Notes under the pieces: generated by a model
What the model was told of the DNA's origin: nothing
The model's database searches: none
Seen by the model: the letters and a program-made list of their open reading frames with translations, nothing else
Part shown: positions 1 through 8,457 of the stretch, in pieces
Layout of the letters: each line of letters starts with the position of its first letter
Numbering within the stretch: the stretch's first letter is position 1
DNA from: Sphingomonas sanxanigenens DSM 19645 = NX02
GTDB taxonomy: Bacteria > Pseudomonadota > Alphaproteobacteria > Sphingomonadales > Sphingomonadaceae
Direction: 5' to 3'
Length of the DNA stretch: 64,000 nt
Assembly: GCF_000512205.2 (NCBI RefSeq)
Contig: NZ_CP006644.1
Span: 744,001-808,000, forward strand
Program-made: the position numbers and the translations under genes

Positions 1-32
1 AGATTGTCGCCTTGGACGAGGAAGGATGGAAG

Positions 33-1193
33 ATGGCGAAAGGTCGTAAACTGCGGCTGGGCATGGCAGGCGGCGGCGAGGGCGCGTTCATCGGCGCGAT
101 CCACCGCGCAGCGGCGGCGCTGGACGGGGACTGGCAGCTGGCCGCAGGTGCGTTCAGCAGTGACGCGGCGCGCAATGCGCGCTCGGGCGAGGCGCTGGGG
201 CTGGATGCGGCGCGGGTCTATCCCACGTTCGATGCGATGCTGGCGGCGGAGCGGGCACTGCCGGCGGATGCGCGAATCGATGCGGTCGCGATCGTGACGC
301 CCAACCATCTCCACATGCCGATGTCGGTCGCCGCACTCGGCGCCGGCTTTCACGTGATGTGCGAGAAGCCGATGGCGCTGGACCTGGCGGAGGCGGAGGC
401 GATCGCCGCGGCCGCGGCGGCGTCGGGGCGCCAGTTCGCGCTCGCCTTCACCTATAGCGGCTATCCGCTGGTCGAGGAGGCGCGGGCGCGGGTGGCGCGC
501 GGCGATTTCGGCGCGATCCGGCTGGTGCAGGTGGAATATTCGCAGGGCTGGCTCAGCCGCCCGATCGATCGCGACGGCAATCGCCAGGCCGAATGGCGGA
601 CCGATCCCGCGCGCGCCGGCCTTGGCGGCTGCCTGGGCGATATCGGCACGCACGCCTTCCACCTGGCCGAGCATGTCTCGGGGCTGCGCGTCGAATCGCT
701 GTGCGCGGACCTGACGACGCACGTCGCCGGTCGCCAACTCGACGATGATGTATCGATGCTGCTGCGCTTCGCCGGCGGCGCGCGCGGCGTGCTGAAGGCG
801 ACGCAGGTCGCGGCGGGCGACGAGAACGGCCTCAAGCTGCGCGTGCATGGCGAGTCGGGTGGCCTCGAATGGTCGCAGATGGAACCCAACACGCTGGCGC
901 TGCGCTGGCTGGACCGCCCCGCCGAACTGGTGCGCGCCGCCGGCCCCGGTCTCGCCGACACCACCGCGCACCGCCTGCGCACCCCCTCGGGCCACCCCGA
1001 AGGCTATATCGAAGCCTTCGCCAACCTCTACCGCGCCTTCGCGGCGCGCATCCGCGCGGGCGAGGGCACGCCGGAGCCGGCGCTGGGCGCCGCCGACTGG
1101 ACGCCCGGCGTCGCCGACGGCCTGCGCACGATGCACTTCGTGGAGCGGACGATCGCCAGCGCGGCGTCTGAGAGCAAGTGGACGGCAGTGTAG
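33..1193 (+). CDS. Gfo/Idh/MocA family NAD(P)-dependent oxidoreductase
   Basis: Probable cytoplasmic sugar or polyol dehydrogenase of about 386 residues, the usual length for the family. The N-terminus carries a glycine-rich nucleotide-binding turn (RLGMAGGGEGAFIG). The family hallmark CEKPMALDLAEAE, whose lysine is typically catalytic, lies about a quarter of the way in. The GDIGTHAFHLAEHV segment supplies the conserved histidine region. A TTG start at 12 is possible, but ATG 33 is preceded by GAGGAAGG seven bases upstream and gives a natural N-terminus. The gene upstream is outside the window. A second member of the family is cut by the far end of the window. The substrate cannot be told from sequence. 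Confidence 0.9.
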   Translation: MAKGRKLRLGMAGGGEGAFIGAIHRAAAALDGDWQLAAGAFSSDAARNARSGEALGLDAARVYPTFDAMLAAERALPADARIDAVAIVTPNHLHMPMSVAALGAGFHVMCEKPMALDLAEAEAIAAAAAASGRQFALAFTYSGYPLVEEARARVARGDFGAIRLVQVEYSQGWLSRPIDRDGNRQAEWRTDPARAGLGGCLGDIGTHAFHLAEHVSGLRVESLCADLTTHVAGRQLDDDVSMLLRFAGGARGVLKATQVAAGDENGLKLRVHGESGGLEWSQMEPNTLALRWLDRPAELVRAAGPGLADTTAHRLRTPSGHPEGYIEAFANLYRAFAARIRAGEGTPEPALGAADWTPGVADGLRTMHFVERTIASAASESKWTAV

Positions 1194-1329
1194 GGAGGCG
1201 ATCGAGCCCGCTGGCGCGACGCGCATCGGCGGGCTGACGCGGAGAATTCACAATCGGCATCGACAGTGGCGACGCGTCGGGGCGGTACATCCGCCTCATG
1301 TTCGTCGCGTGGATGATGTCGGAGGGTGG

Positions 1330-1794
1330 ATGAACTGGATCATCGGGCTGTCGCTGGTTCTGGCTGCACAGCCGCTGGCCGCCGGCGATCCGACGCCGCC
1401 GGCGTCGAGCACGATCGAAGCCGATCTCGATCGCCTGGCGCAAGCGGGCGCGTTGCTTGTCGTCAACCGGCAGGAAGACGGCACCCGCACCGAGAAGCGC
1501 GTCCAGAAGGTGATGCTGATGGACTGCGACCTGTGGCTCCAGATCGGCACCTTGCCGAACGGCGGCCTCGTCATATCCGGTGCACGGCTGGGTGAGGGCA
1601 GCACGATCGGGCCGGCAGGGCCGGGCGGCGAGATCGCGATCCAGGGCGCAAGCGCATCCGACCGCGCGACGATCAGGGTGACACGCTCCGCGGATGCGGT
1701 GGTTGCGTCGCTGCAGGCGGCCCAGCGCAAATGCGCGGAGCCGGCGATCTTGTTTCCGGCACCGGGTGGTGGGCGCGGTAGGCGCCCCGGCTAG
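1330..1794 (+). CDS. Small exported hypothetical protein
   Basis: A 154-residue protein whose first 18 or so residues (MNWIIGLSLVLAAQPLAA) look like a signal peptide, so it is probably periplasmic. ATG 1330 has a good SD (GGAGGG) immediately upstream. The mature part contains one central cysteine in MLMDCDLW and another near the C-terminus (QRKCAEP), which could form a disulfide. No family was recognised. Its stop codon overlaps that of the convergent gene on the other strand, and it lies 136 bases after the upstream oxidoreductase, so a shared transcript is possible but not shown. Confidence 0.65.
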   Translation: MNWIIGLSLVLAAQPLAAGDPTPPASSTIEADLDRLAQAGALLVVNRQEDGTRTEKRVQKVMLMDCDLWLQIGTLPNGGLVISGARLGEGSTIGPAGPGGEIAIQGASASDRATIRVTRSADAVVASLQAAQRKCAEPAILFPAPGGGRGRRPG

Positions 1795-2876
1795 GCGCTG
1801 CTTGCGCCTTCGTCCAACTCACGGATGCGCTCGACGATGGCAGCCTCGAGCTTGTAGATGTCGGTCAACGCGCTCACCCTGTGACGCGTTTCCGCTTTCC
1901 CGCTGAACGTGCCGACATAGCGTGTCGTCAGGCTGTTGAAGTGCAGCCGGGCAAGGGGCTTTCGGTTGTTGTCGTCCAGCAGGATCGCGCAGTAACTCTT
2001 CGAATCCCTGATGATCGCCCGCTGCGGATCGATGTGCCGGGCCGCGATTGCCTGAACGATGCGGAAGCCGGCAATCTCATCCTCGGTCGTGATGATCCCG
2101 TCACCGGCGTCGGACATATCGTCCGTCTCCCCTTCGGGAATGACCTCGGATGCGGGGTTGGCGACGTTCAGAGCGCTGGTGAGGCGATCGTTGACGCGGT
2201 CTCGGATCAACGATCCGATGGATGCGACGATAACAGGTTGAAGCTGCTCCTTCACCGCCGCAGTGAACCTGCTGCCCGGCAGAACGCGCGCCGCCATGAG
2301 CCGCACGAACTCGTCTGACGGAGCGGCGAACTCCTTTTCGACTTCTATCCTCATGAGAGAGGCCAGTTTCAGCCTGCCAGCCTCCGCCACGATCGCGTCG
2401 ATGTCGAACTGGCTCTTCGCGAAGCGCTCCAGCGTCGCGGGATCGGAGCGGCGGATCCCATCCATCGAGAAAATGAAGAATGGCTTCGCATCCATCACGT
2501 TCGGCTGTTCGATGTCCGAATAGAATTGATAGGTCACGCCGTTGGTCAGGACCGCGATCCGCGCCGGCGTGGTCGAGAAATAGCGATAGAGCTGGCTGGC
2601 GTGCTTCGGGTCGAGATCGACGGATGAAGGCTTGCACTCGAGAAGAAGTGATACCTTGCCGTCGATGCACAGCGCATAATCGACCTTTTCGCCCTTTTTG
2701 ATGCCGACGTCGGCGGTGAATTCTGGAATCACTTCGGCCGGGTTGAACACGTCATAGCCGAGCGCCTGAAGGAAAGGCATCACCAGCGCGGTCTTGGCAG
2801 CTTCCTCGGTCAGCAGCAGCTCGCGATGCTGCGCCGTCCTCTTTTCGAGTTCGATGAGTTTTGTCGCCAGATCCAT
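1791..2876 (-). CDS. HsdR N-terminal-like (PD-(D/E)XK) protein, stand-alone
   Basis: A 361-residue protein resembling the N-terminal nuclease domain of type I restriction R subunits. Residues 55-85 contain a PD-(D/E)XK-like arrangement: VDYAL supplies the aspartate and LLLECKP the E-x-K pair. After about residue 90 there is no helicase domain, so this is not a complete HsdR, and no hsdM or hsdS gene lies nearby. Stand-alone proteins of this kind are common and mostly uncharacterised. ATG 2876 is preferred because GGAGGGG lies about seven bases upstream; ATG 2882 is almost on top of it. The gene is divergent from a low-GC membrane protein gene. A defence or DNA-processing role is inference. 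Confidence 0.75.
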   Translation of the reverse strand: MDLATKLIELEKRTAQHRELLLTEEAAKTALVMPFLQALGYDVFNPAEVIPEFTADVGIKKGEKVDYALCIDGKVSLLLECKPSSVDLDPKHASQLYRYFSTTPARIAVLTNGVTYQFYSDIEQPNVMDAKPFFIFSMDGIRRSDPATLERFAKSQFDIDAIVAEAGRLKLASLMRIEVEKEFAAPSDEFVRLMAARVLPGSRFTAAVKEQLQPVIVASIGSLIRDRVNDRLTSALNVANPASEVIPEGETDDMSDAGDGIITTEDEIAGFRIVQAIAARHIDPQRAIIRDSKSYCAILLDDNNRKPLARLHFNSLTTRYVGTFSGKAETRHRVSALTDIYKLEAAIVERIRELDEGASSA

Positions 2877-3084
2877 GACCATGCCCCTCCGTTGTGTAAA
2901 GAATATGCAAAACTTTGGTGCATAGGGAAGGGCATATGATGCGCCATGCCGAAGACGGTTGGGCGTTCGTGAAATGTACCGATGATTGTCGTTTGTCTTA
3001 CTCGGTTATGGCTATGTCAGTGCATTGTCGCACTGTGCGTCGTATTACGTGCGGCCTAGGTCAGGTATAAAACGGGGGGTGTGT

Positions 3085-3537
3085 ATGGAAAATAAATTAT
3101 GGAAAGTGAACGCGGATCAGATGGCTTGCTACAATGTTTATCGAGCGAGGGTTGAAGCCGAGGATCGATGGATTGTGGCCAGAATACAGATCGTCGTTTT
3201 GAGTCAGGGATTTTTGTTTGCAGGACTTGCTGCTTTCTCTCCGGCGATTATTAGATCTGACAATATATATGATCTTAAAGCGGCATTGGTGATTTCCGTG
3301 ATCGGATTCTTGATCGGATTGTTTGGAGTTTGGGGTGTTCACGATGCAGTTGCGGAGATAGGTAATCTAGAAAAGCAGTATGAAGCTGCTCAATATCGCG
3401 ATCGTCTTGTGGGCTTGCCGTCGTTGCATTCCCATTCCATCCTTCATCGGGGTGGCGCTTATAGGGCGATAGCTTTCAGCTATCTTCTCGGCGCAACCTG
3501 GCTCGGATTGTTGATATTCATCTTGTCCCGATTGTGA
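3085..3537 (+). CDS. Three-helix membrane protein, low GC
   Basis: A 150-residue protein with three hydrophobic stretches: roughly residues 35-55 (VVLSQGFLFAGLAAF), 70-92 (AALVISVIGFLIGLFGVWGV) and the C-terminal 20. A charged segment with an amphipathic helix (EIGNLEKQYEAAQYRDRL) separates the second and third. It is probably an inner-membrane protein. ATG 3085 follows a run of six G bases that can serve as SD. The gene and the roughly 200 bases before it are clearly more AT-rich than the surroundings, which suggests recent acquisition. Its neighbour across the divergent gap is the HsdR-N-like protein. No family was recognised. Confidence 0.7.
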   Translation: MENKLWKVNADQMACYNVYRARVEAEDRWIVARIQIVVLSQGFLFAGLAAFSPAIIRSDNIYDLKAALVISVIGFLIGLFGVWGVHDAVAEIGNLEKQYEAAQYRDRLVGLPSLHSHSILHRGGAYRAIAFSYLLGATWLGLLIFILSRL

Positions 3538-3829
3538 ATCAGATCGGCGGGCCAACGCGCGTGGCGAGGCAGAGTCGCGGGCGCGACGGTAGGGCAGGGC
3601 GTGTCGGTCTCGGCATCCGTGAGGCTTCCGGCGCTTGGATCGTTCACCGAGGGCACCATGGCCGGCCGGCTGCGCCGGCGCGATATTACCTGCGCTTCCA
3701 TTGGCTTATCTCTCTGCAGGATCATGTCGCGATCCCGGTCTATTCTGCGCAATAGCCTCTGCACCCTGATTGCGCTAAGAAAAGGCGGGGTGCAGGAGCC
3801 CGCGAAGAACAAGGTGAGGAGAGGGCAGG

Positions 3830-5242
3830 ATGGGATTCATCAGCGGCTATGACGTGGTCATCGACCGGGCGACCGGGCGGCTTGACCTGACGATCGGCTA
3901 TGTGGTTGCCGGGGCCTATTACCCGGAGATCGGCGAATTCGGCGAATATCTCTATTCGTCGGACTGGACGGGCACCTATGTGGAGGAGACCGTTCCCGGC
4001 CAGCGCCTGTTTCAGGGCGGGCGTTATCAGGAGCTGGAAGGCAATGCCACCGCCGGGCCGATGGCGCTGGGGCTCGATCCGAACCCGGCCGGCCCGCGCA
4101 CCTATCTGCTCAGCTTCTACGCGGTGGAAAGCACGGGCGATAGCAGCGACGACGTGATGCAATATTTCCAGGTGCAGAGCGCGGCCTATCTCACGTCCGG
4201 CGTGACGCTGGTCGGCCGCGACTCGCCCGACGGGGTGTTCCCCAGCTCCGACATATTGATCGGCGGCAGCGGCGCGGATCTGCTGCAGGGGCTCGCGGAC
4301 GACGACCTGCTCGATGGCGGCGCGGGCAATGACCGGCTGGAGGGCGGCGACGGCGATGACGTGCTCGACGGTGGCGACGGCCGCGACGTGCTGGTCGGCG
4401 GCGCGGGCGACGACGTCTATATTGCAGAGTTTGGCGATACGTTCGTCGAACTGCCCGGCGGCGGCAACGATCGGGTGGAGACCTATGCCAATGCGATGAC
4501 CTTGGGCGACAATGTCGAGACGCTGGTGCGGCTGGGCAGTGCCAGCTTCCGCGGCACCGGCAGCGCGACCGCCAACACCATCATCGGCGGCAGCGGCATC
4601 GACATCCTCGATGGCGCCGCCGGCAATGACGTGCTTCAGGGCGGCGCGGGCAACGACACGCTGGTGGGCGGCTTCGGCAGCGACGTGCTCGACGGCGGCG
4701 ACGGCTTCGACACCGCGGATTACAGCGCCTCGAACCGGGGGCTCTCGGTCAACCTCGCGCTCGACATCGTATCGGGCGGGCAGGCGACGGGCGACACGCT
4801 GATCGGCATCGAGGCGATCAGGGGCACCGCCTTCAGGGACATCCTGCGCGGCGACGGCGCGATCAACGCGATCTACGGCAATGATGGCGATGACGACATT
4901 CGCGGCGGCGGCGGCAACGACGTCCTCGTCGGCGGCGCCGGTATCGACTGGCTGGCGGGCGAGGCGGGCAATGACCGCCTGACCGGCGGCGCGGACACCG
5001 ACGTCTTCCTGTTCGGCGGCAATGGCGGCCGCGACTTCATCACCGATTTCGGCGCCGGCGCCGCTTCGGGCGACCTGATCCGCATCGGGCCGGGGCTGGC
5101 GTTCGACACGTTCGAGCAGATCATGGCGGTGACCGCGCAGCAGGGCGCGGACACGATCATCCGCTTCGATGCCAGCAATTCGGTGACCTTGCAGGGGGTG
5201 ACGATGACCGACCTCAATGCAGGGGATTTTCTGTTCATCTGA
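3830..5242 (+). CDS. RTX (hemolysin-type calcium-binding repeat) protein
   Basis: A 470-residue, probably secreted protein with three blocks of glycine/aspartate nonapeptides (GGxGxDxLx) at about residues 144-195, 252-293 and 340-390. These fold into calcium-binding beta rolls. No N-terminal signal peptide is present, as expected for type I secretion, where the signal is C-terminal; the end (TMTDLNAGDFLFI) is hydrophobic and fits. The N-terminal 140 residues are not recognised and show no protease motif. No ABC/HlyD/TolC exporter genes are in the window, so export would rely on distant genes. ATG 3830 has a purine-rich SD (GAGGAGAGGG). Confidence 0.85.
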   Translation: MGFISGYDVVIDRATGRLDLTIGYVVAGAYYPEIGEFGEYLYSSDWTGTYVEETVPGQRLFQGGRYQELEGNATAGPMALGLDPNPAGPRTYLLSFYAVESTGDSSDDVMQYFQVQSAAYLTSGVTLVGRDSPDGVFPSSDILIGGSGADLLQGLADDDLLDGGAGNDRLEGGDGDDVLDGGDGRDVLVGGAGDDVYIAEFGDTFVELPGGGNDRVETYANAMTLGDNVETLVRLGSASFRGTGSATANTIIGGSGIDILDGAAGNDVLQGGAGNDTLVGGFGSDVLDGGDGFDTADYSASNRGLSVNLALDIVSGGQATGDTLIGIEAIRGTAFRDILRGDGAINAIYGNDGDDDIRGGGGNDVLVGGAGIDWLAGEAGNDRLTGGADTDVFLFGGNGGRDFITDFGAGAASGDLIRIGPGLAFDTFEQIMAVTAQQGADTIIRFDASNSVTLQGVTMTDLNAGDFLFI

Positions 5243-5250
5243 CGGATCGG

Positions 5251-5282
5251 CGTTCCTCCCCGAACTCCCTCGGGGAGGAACG
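5251..5282. repeat. Perfect hairpin of the CTCCCCG/CGGGGAG family
   Basis: Twelve-base perfect inverted repeat (CGTTCCTCCCCG at 5251-5262, its complement at 5271-5282) around an eight-base loop, just after the RTX gene. There is no T-run, so it is at best a weak intrinsic terminator. The same core stem returns between other genes (14851-14877, 22417-22447 and, in variant form, 11782-11799), which marks it as a dispersed intergenic palindrome that may also stop transcription. Confidence 0.6.
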
Positions 5283-5408
5283 TCACCCGCTCTCCCGATA
5301 GGACTGTCATCACCCGGCATCATTTACCTCTGAAAGATTGCGACAGCATCTCAATAGCGCTAGGGCCCGCCGCTATCGGGAATGACTCGCAATTGAGAAG
5401 GGGTGAAT

Positions 5409-7490
5409 ATGCAGGGGATCAGGCGGTCGGCGCTTGCGGGCGTGGCGCTTTCGATGCTGTGGAGCCAGGTCGCGCGCGCGGAGGATGCGGCGCCGGCGGA
5501 GGGTGAGGATGATCGCATCATCGTCACCGGCGTGGTCACGCAATCCTATGCCGGCACCAAGACGGATACGCCACTGATCGAAACGCCGCAGCCGATCACC
5601 GTGGTGACCGAGGAGATGTTCACCGCGCAGGGCGCGATCAGCGTGTCGGATACGCTGAACTATGTCGCCGGCGTTACCGCCAACACCTATGGCCCGGATT
5701 CGCGCGTGGACGGGGCGACGGTACGCGGCGTCGATCCGCTGCAGTTCCGCGACGGCATGCGCGACATCTTCAGCTATTATGCCAGCATCCGTTCGGACCC
5801 GTTCAACTTCTCGCGGATCGAACTGGTGCGCGGCCCCGCCTCGGTGCTGTTCGGGCAGGGCTCGATCGGCGGCATCATCAACCTGGTGTCCAAGACGCCC
5901 GAGTTCGAGACGCGCGGCAGCGTCGACCTCGTCTATGGCAGCTTCGACCGCAAGGAGGCGCTGGTCGACGTCACCGGCCCGCTGGTCGACGGGCTGGCCG
6001 GGCGGATCGTGGCGCGGGTGCGCGATGCCGGCACGCAGGTGGATCATGTGCCCGACGATCGCGTGATGATCGCGCCCTCGCTCACCTGGCGCGCCAGCGA
6101 CACCACCGAGATCAGCTTGATCGGCCTTTATCAGGAGGATGATGGCGGATCGACCTCGCAATTCCTGCCGATCGTCGGCACGCTCTATCCCAACGGCACC
6201 AACCCGCGGCTGCCCAACAACACGTTCATCGGCAAGCCGGGCTGGGATCGCTATGACGGGCGCCTGCTGCAGGGCACCGGCATCGTCCGCCAGCAGCTCG
6301 CGACGGACGTGACGCTGAGCCTCAAGGCGCGCTACATCGACAGCGACCTGACCTATTTCACCCATTATCCGGACAGCTACAGCAACCCGGCCGACCCCTA
6401 TGTCGAGGGCAGCGGCGGCCGCGTGATCGGCCTTTACAGCGATGCCAGCATCGCCCGGATGAACATATTCTCCACCGATAACAATATGCAGGCCAAGTTC
6501 AACACCGGTGCCGCGATCGAGCACACCCTGCTCGCGGGCATCGACTATAGCTGGAACGAGGTCACCAAGCGCGGCGGCATTGGCTATGAATTCATCGACA
6601 TCTACGACATCGACTATGACGCGCTGACCGTCCCGACGCCCGATCAATATGCCACCCGCGAAACGCAGAAGCAGCTCGGCGCCTATGTGCAGGATCAGAT
6701 GCGGCTGTGGGATCGCGTGTCGGTGGTGCTGGGCGCGCGGCGGGACTGGGTGCGCACGGGATCGGACAGCAGCGAAACCCGCAAGGACCACGCCACCACC
6801 CTGCGCGCGGGCATCATCGGGGAAATCGGCTGGGGCTTCTCGCCCTTCTTCAGCTACACCGAATCCTTCTTTCCGATCGCTGGCACCAACAGTTCGGGCA
6901 ACGCCTTCGTGCCGCAGCGCGGCACCCAATATGAGGCGGGCATGAAGTGGCAGCCCGACGCCTGGACCCTCGTGACGGTGACGGGGTTCCATATCAAGGA
7001 AAGCAATCGCCCGATCGACGACCCCTCGACCCCCGATCCCACCGACCGCACCCAGTCCGGCGAACTGACGACGCGCGGCTTTGAGATCGAGGCCTCGCGC
7101 AACCTGCCGGGCAATTTCGACATCCTGCTGAACTATGGCTACAACAAGCTGAAGGCGAACGACAACGCCTCCGCCTTCAGCTACCTGCCCCGCAACACCG
7201 CCTCCGCCTGGGGCACCAAGACCTTCAAGGTGAAGGACGGCCTGTCACTGCGGCTGGGCGCCGGCGTGCGCCACAACAGCTCCAGCACCTCGGTCGGCAG
7301 CTGGACGATCCGCACCCCCGCCTACACCCTGGTCGATGCGCTCGCCTCGATCGACTATGGCGACTGGCGCTTCTCGCTCAACGCCAACAACCTGCTGGGG
7401 GAGACGTTCTACGCGTCGTGCCTGGCGCGCGGGGACTGCTTCATCGGCGCGGATCGGAATATCCGGGCGACGGTGGGCGTGCGGTTTTGA
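5409..7490 (+). CDS. TonB-dependent siderophore receptor
   Basis: Outer-membrane receptor of 693 residues. A signal peptide (about residues 1-24, ending SQVARA) is followed by a TonB-box-like stretch (DRIIVTG) and a plug domain (ETPQPITVVTEEM, FRDGMRD, ELVRGPASVLFGQGSIGG). The 22-strand barrel ends in an aromatic residue (VGVRF), as expected for BAM insertion. The plug motifs match ferric-siderophore receptors, although the ligand cannot be assigned. ATG 5409 has AGAAGGGG at good spacing. A strong hairpin follows the stop. No biosynthetic or ABC-transport genes adjoin it; it faces the STM4011-like operon tail to tail. Confidence 0.92.
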   Translation: MQGIRRSALAGVALSMLWSQVARAEDAAPAEGEDDRIIVTGVVTQSYAGTKTDTPLIETPQPITVVTEEMFTAQGAISVSDTLNYVAGVTANTYGPDSRVDGATVRGVDPLQFRDGMRDIFSYYASIRSDPFNFSRIELVRGPASVLFGQGSIGGIINLVSKTPEFETRGSVDLVYGSFDRKEALVDVTGPLVDGLAGRIVARVRDAGTQVDHVPDDRVMIAPSLTWRASDTTEISLIGLYQEDDGGSTSQFLPIVGTLYPNGTNPRLPNNTFIGKPGWDRYDGRLLQGTGIVRQQLATDVTLSLKARYIDSDLTYFTHYPDSYSNPADPYVEGSGGRVIGLYSDASIARMNIFSTDNNMQAKFNTGAAIEHTLLAGIDYSWNEVTKRGGIGYEFIDIYDIDYDALTVPTPDQYATRETQKQLGAYVQDQMRLWDRVSVVLGARRDWVRTGSDSSETRKDHATTLRAGIIGEIGWGFSPFFSYTESFFPIAGTNSSGNAFVPQRGTQYEAGMKWQPDAWTLVTVTGFHIKESNRPIDDPSTPDPTDRTQSGELTTRGFEIEASRNLPGNFDILLNYGYNKLKANDNASAFSYLPRNTASAWGTKTFKVKDGLSLRLGAGVRHNSSSTSVGSWTIRTPAYTLVDALASIDYGDWRFSLNANNLLGETFYASCLARGDCFIGADRNIRATVGVRF

Positions 7491-7497
7491 TCGCCGC

Positions 7498-7524
7498 GGC
7501 GGGCCGGTTTCCGGCCCGCCTTTA
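7498..7524. terminator. Terminator between convergent genes
   Basis: Ten-base perfect stem (GGCGGGCCGG / CCGGCCCGCC) with a TTT loop, followed on the plus strand by TTTA. It lies between the TonB receptor stop and the stop of the convergent radical SAM operon and can fold on both strands, so it probably ends both transcripts. The plus-strand T-tract is short. Confidence 0.7.
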
Positions 7525-8457
7525 CAGGCCGGCCGCCGACTTGCCGGGCTGACGTTCACCGGAAGAGGGAGGTGCCGCGATCCGGTGCGTCGCATCCCCC
7601 CGCACCGGCGCCATCGCCCGCCGCTCCACCATCCCGGCGCCGAACAGCTCCGCGAGCGCCAAGTCCTTCAAATGGCTGTACCCGATATGGCAGTTGCAAC
7701 TCAGCTTCGGGCACGTCCGCGGGCGTAGCGCCTGCTCGAACCCCGCGTCGTAGATATTGCCGATCGGCGTATCGACGAAGTGGCAGCGGCGGGCCTCGCC
7801 GTCGCCGCGGACCGAGATCGCGGTTTCGCCCGCGGCGCAGGGGCGGCCGAGGCTGGGCCAGGCGCGGTTGTTGAGTTCGAACAGGGGGTCCACCGCCACC
7901 AGCCGTTCGACCTCGGCTTCGGTGTAGCAGCCCTGCAGCGCCTCCTCCGCGTTGATCCAGAGATAGGCGTTGGCGGGGAGGTCGGCGCGGAGGCGTTCGA
8001 TGTCTTCGAAGTGGCTGCGCAGCGCGACGACGCCGACGCTGTAGCGCACGCCCATCGCTTCCAGCGCGTGGATGCGCTCGAGGAAGCGGGGGCGGTTGGT
8101 TTCGCCGGGGTGGTAGGTCGTCCAGAACGCCGCCGAGCGGCGGTCGCACGCGGCGATCCAGTCGATCGGGGTCGAGAGGTTGGTCTGTACCGCCACCGTC
8201 TGCACATGCGGTGCGTGGCTGAGGCGGGCGATCGCGTCGCGATAATGGCGACGGACCAGCGCCTCGCCCCATGGCGTGAACAATATGGCAAGCGGATAGG
8301 GGCGGGCGAGCGCCCAGTCGGTGAAGCGCTCGAGCTGGGCGCGATCGGTCGCCAAGGTCGCGCGGCTGTCCTTGCGCTTGGCGAAGGGGCAATAGCCGCA
8401 GGCATAGTTGCAGCTCGAAAGCGGCCCGCGCCACAATATGGTGAGCGCGGGATCCAT
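7522..8457 (-). CDS. STM4011-family radical SAM protein
   Basis: A 311-residue radical SAM enzyme. The iron-sulfur motif CxxxCxxC is formed by Cys16, Cys20 and Cys23 in SSCNYACGYCPF. A second cysteine group near the C-terminus (GRPC, RRCHF, RTCPKLSCNC) resembles a SPASM/twitch auxiliary cluster region. The reaction and substrate are unknown. It is the last gene of a five-gene minus-strand operon. Its ATG overlaps the TGA of the preceding gene (TGATG), so translation is probably coupled. Family assignment is from remembered resemblance of sequence and gene order to Salmonella STM4011-STM4015. Confidence 0.85.
   Translation of the reverse strand: MDPALTILWRGPLSSCNYACGYCPFAKRKDSRATLATDRAQLERFTDWALARPYPLAILFTPWGEALVRRHYRDAIARLSHAPHVQTVAVQTNLSTPIDWIAACDRRSAAFWTTYHPGETNRPRFLERIHALEAMGVRYSVGVVALRSHFEDIERLRADLPANAYLWINAEEALQGCYTEAEVERLVAVDPLFELNNRAWPSLGRPCAAGETAISVRGDGEARRCHFVDTPIGNIYDAGFEQALRPRTCPKLSCNCHIGYSHLKDLALAELFGAGMVERRAMAPVRGDATHRIAAPPSSGERQPGKSAAGL

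Noticed and set aside
3740-5323. Long open reading frame opposite the RTX gene
   Set aside because: Its sequence mirrors the repeat composition of the RTX gene, it has no recognisable domain and the plus-strand gene explains the region fully.
5373-6992. 539-residue minus-strand frame opposite the siderophore receptor
   Set aside because: Antisense to a clear TonB receptor, with biased composition; no SD or domain.
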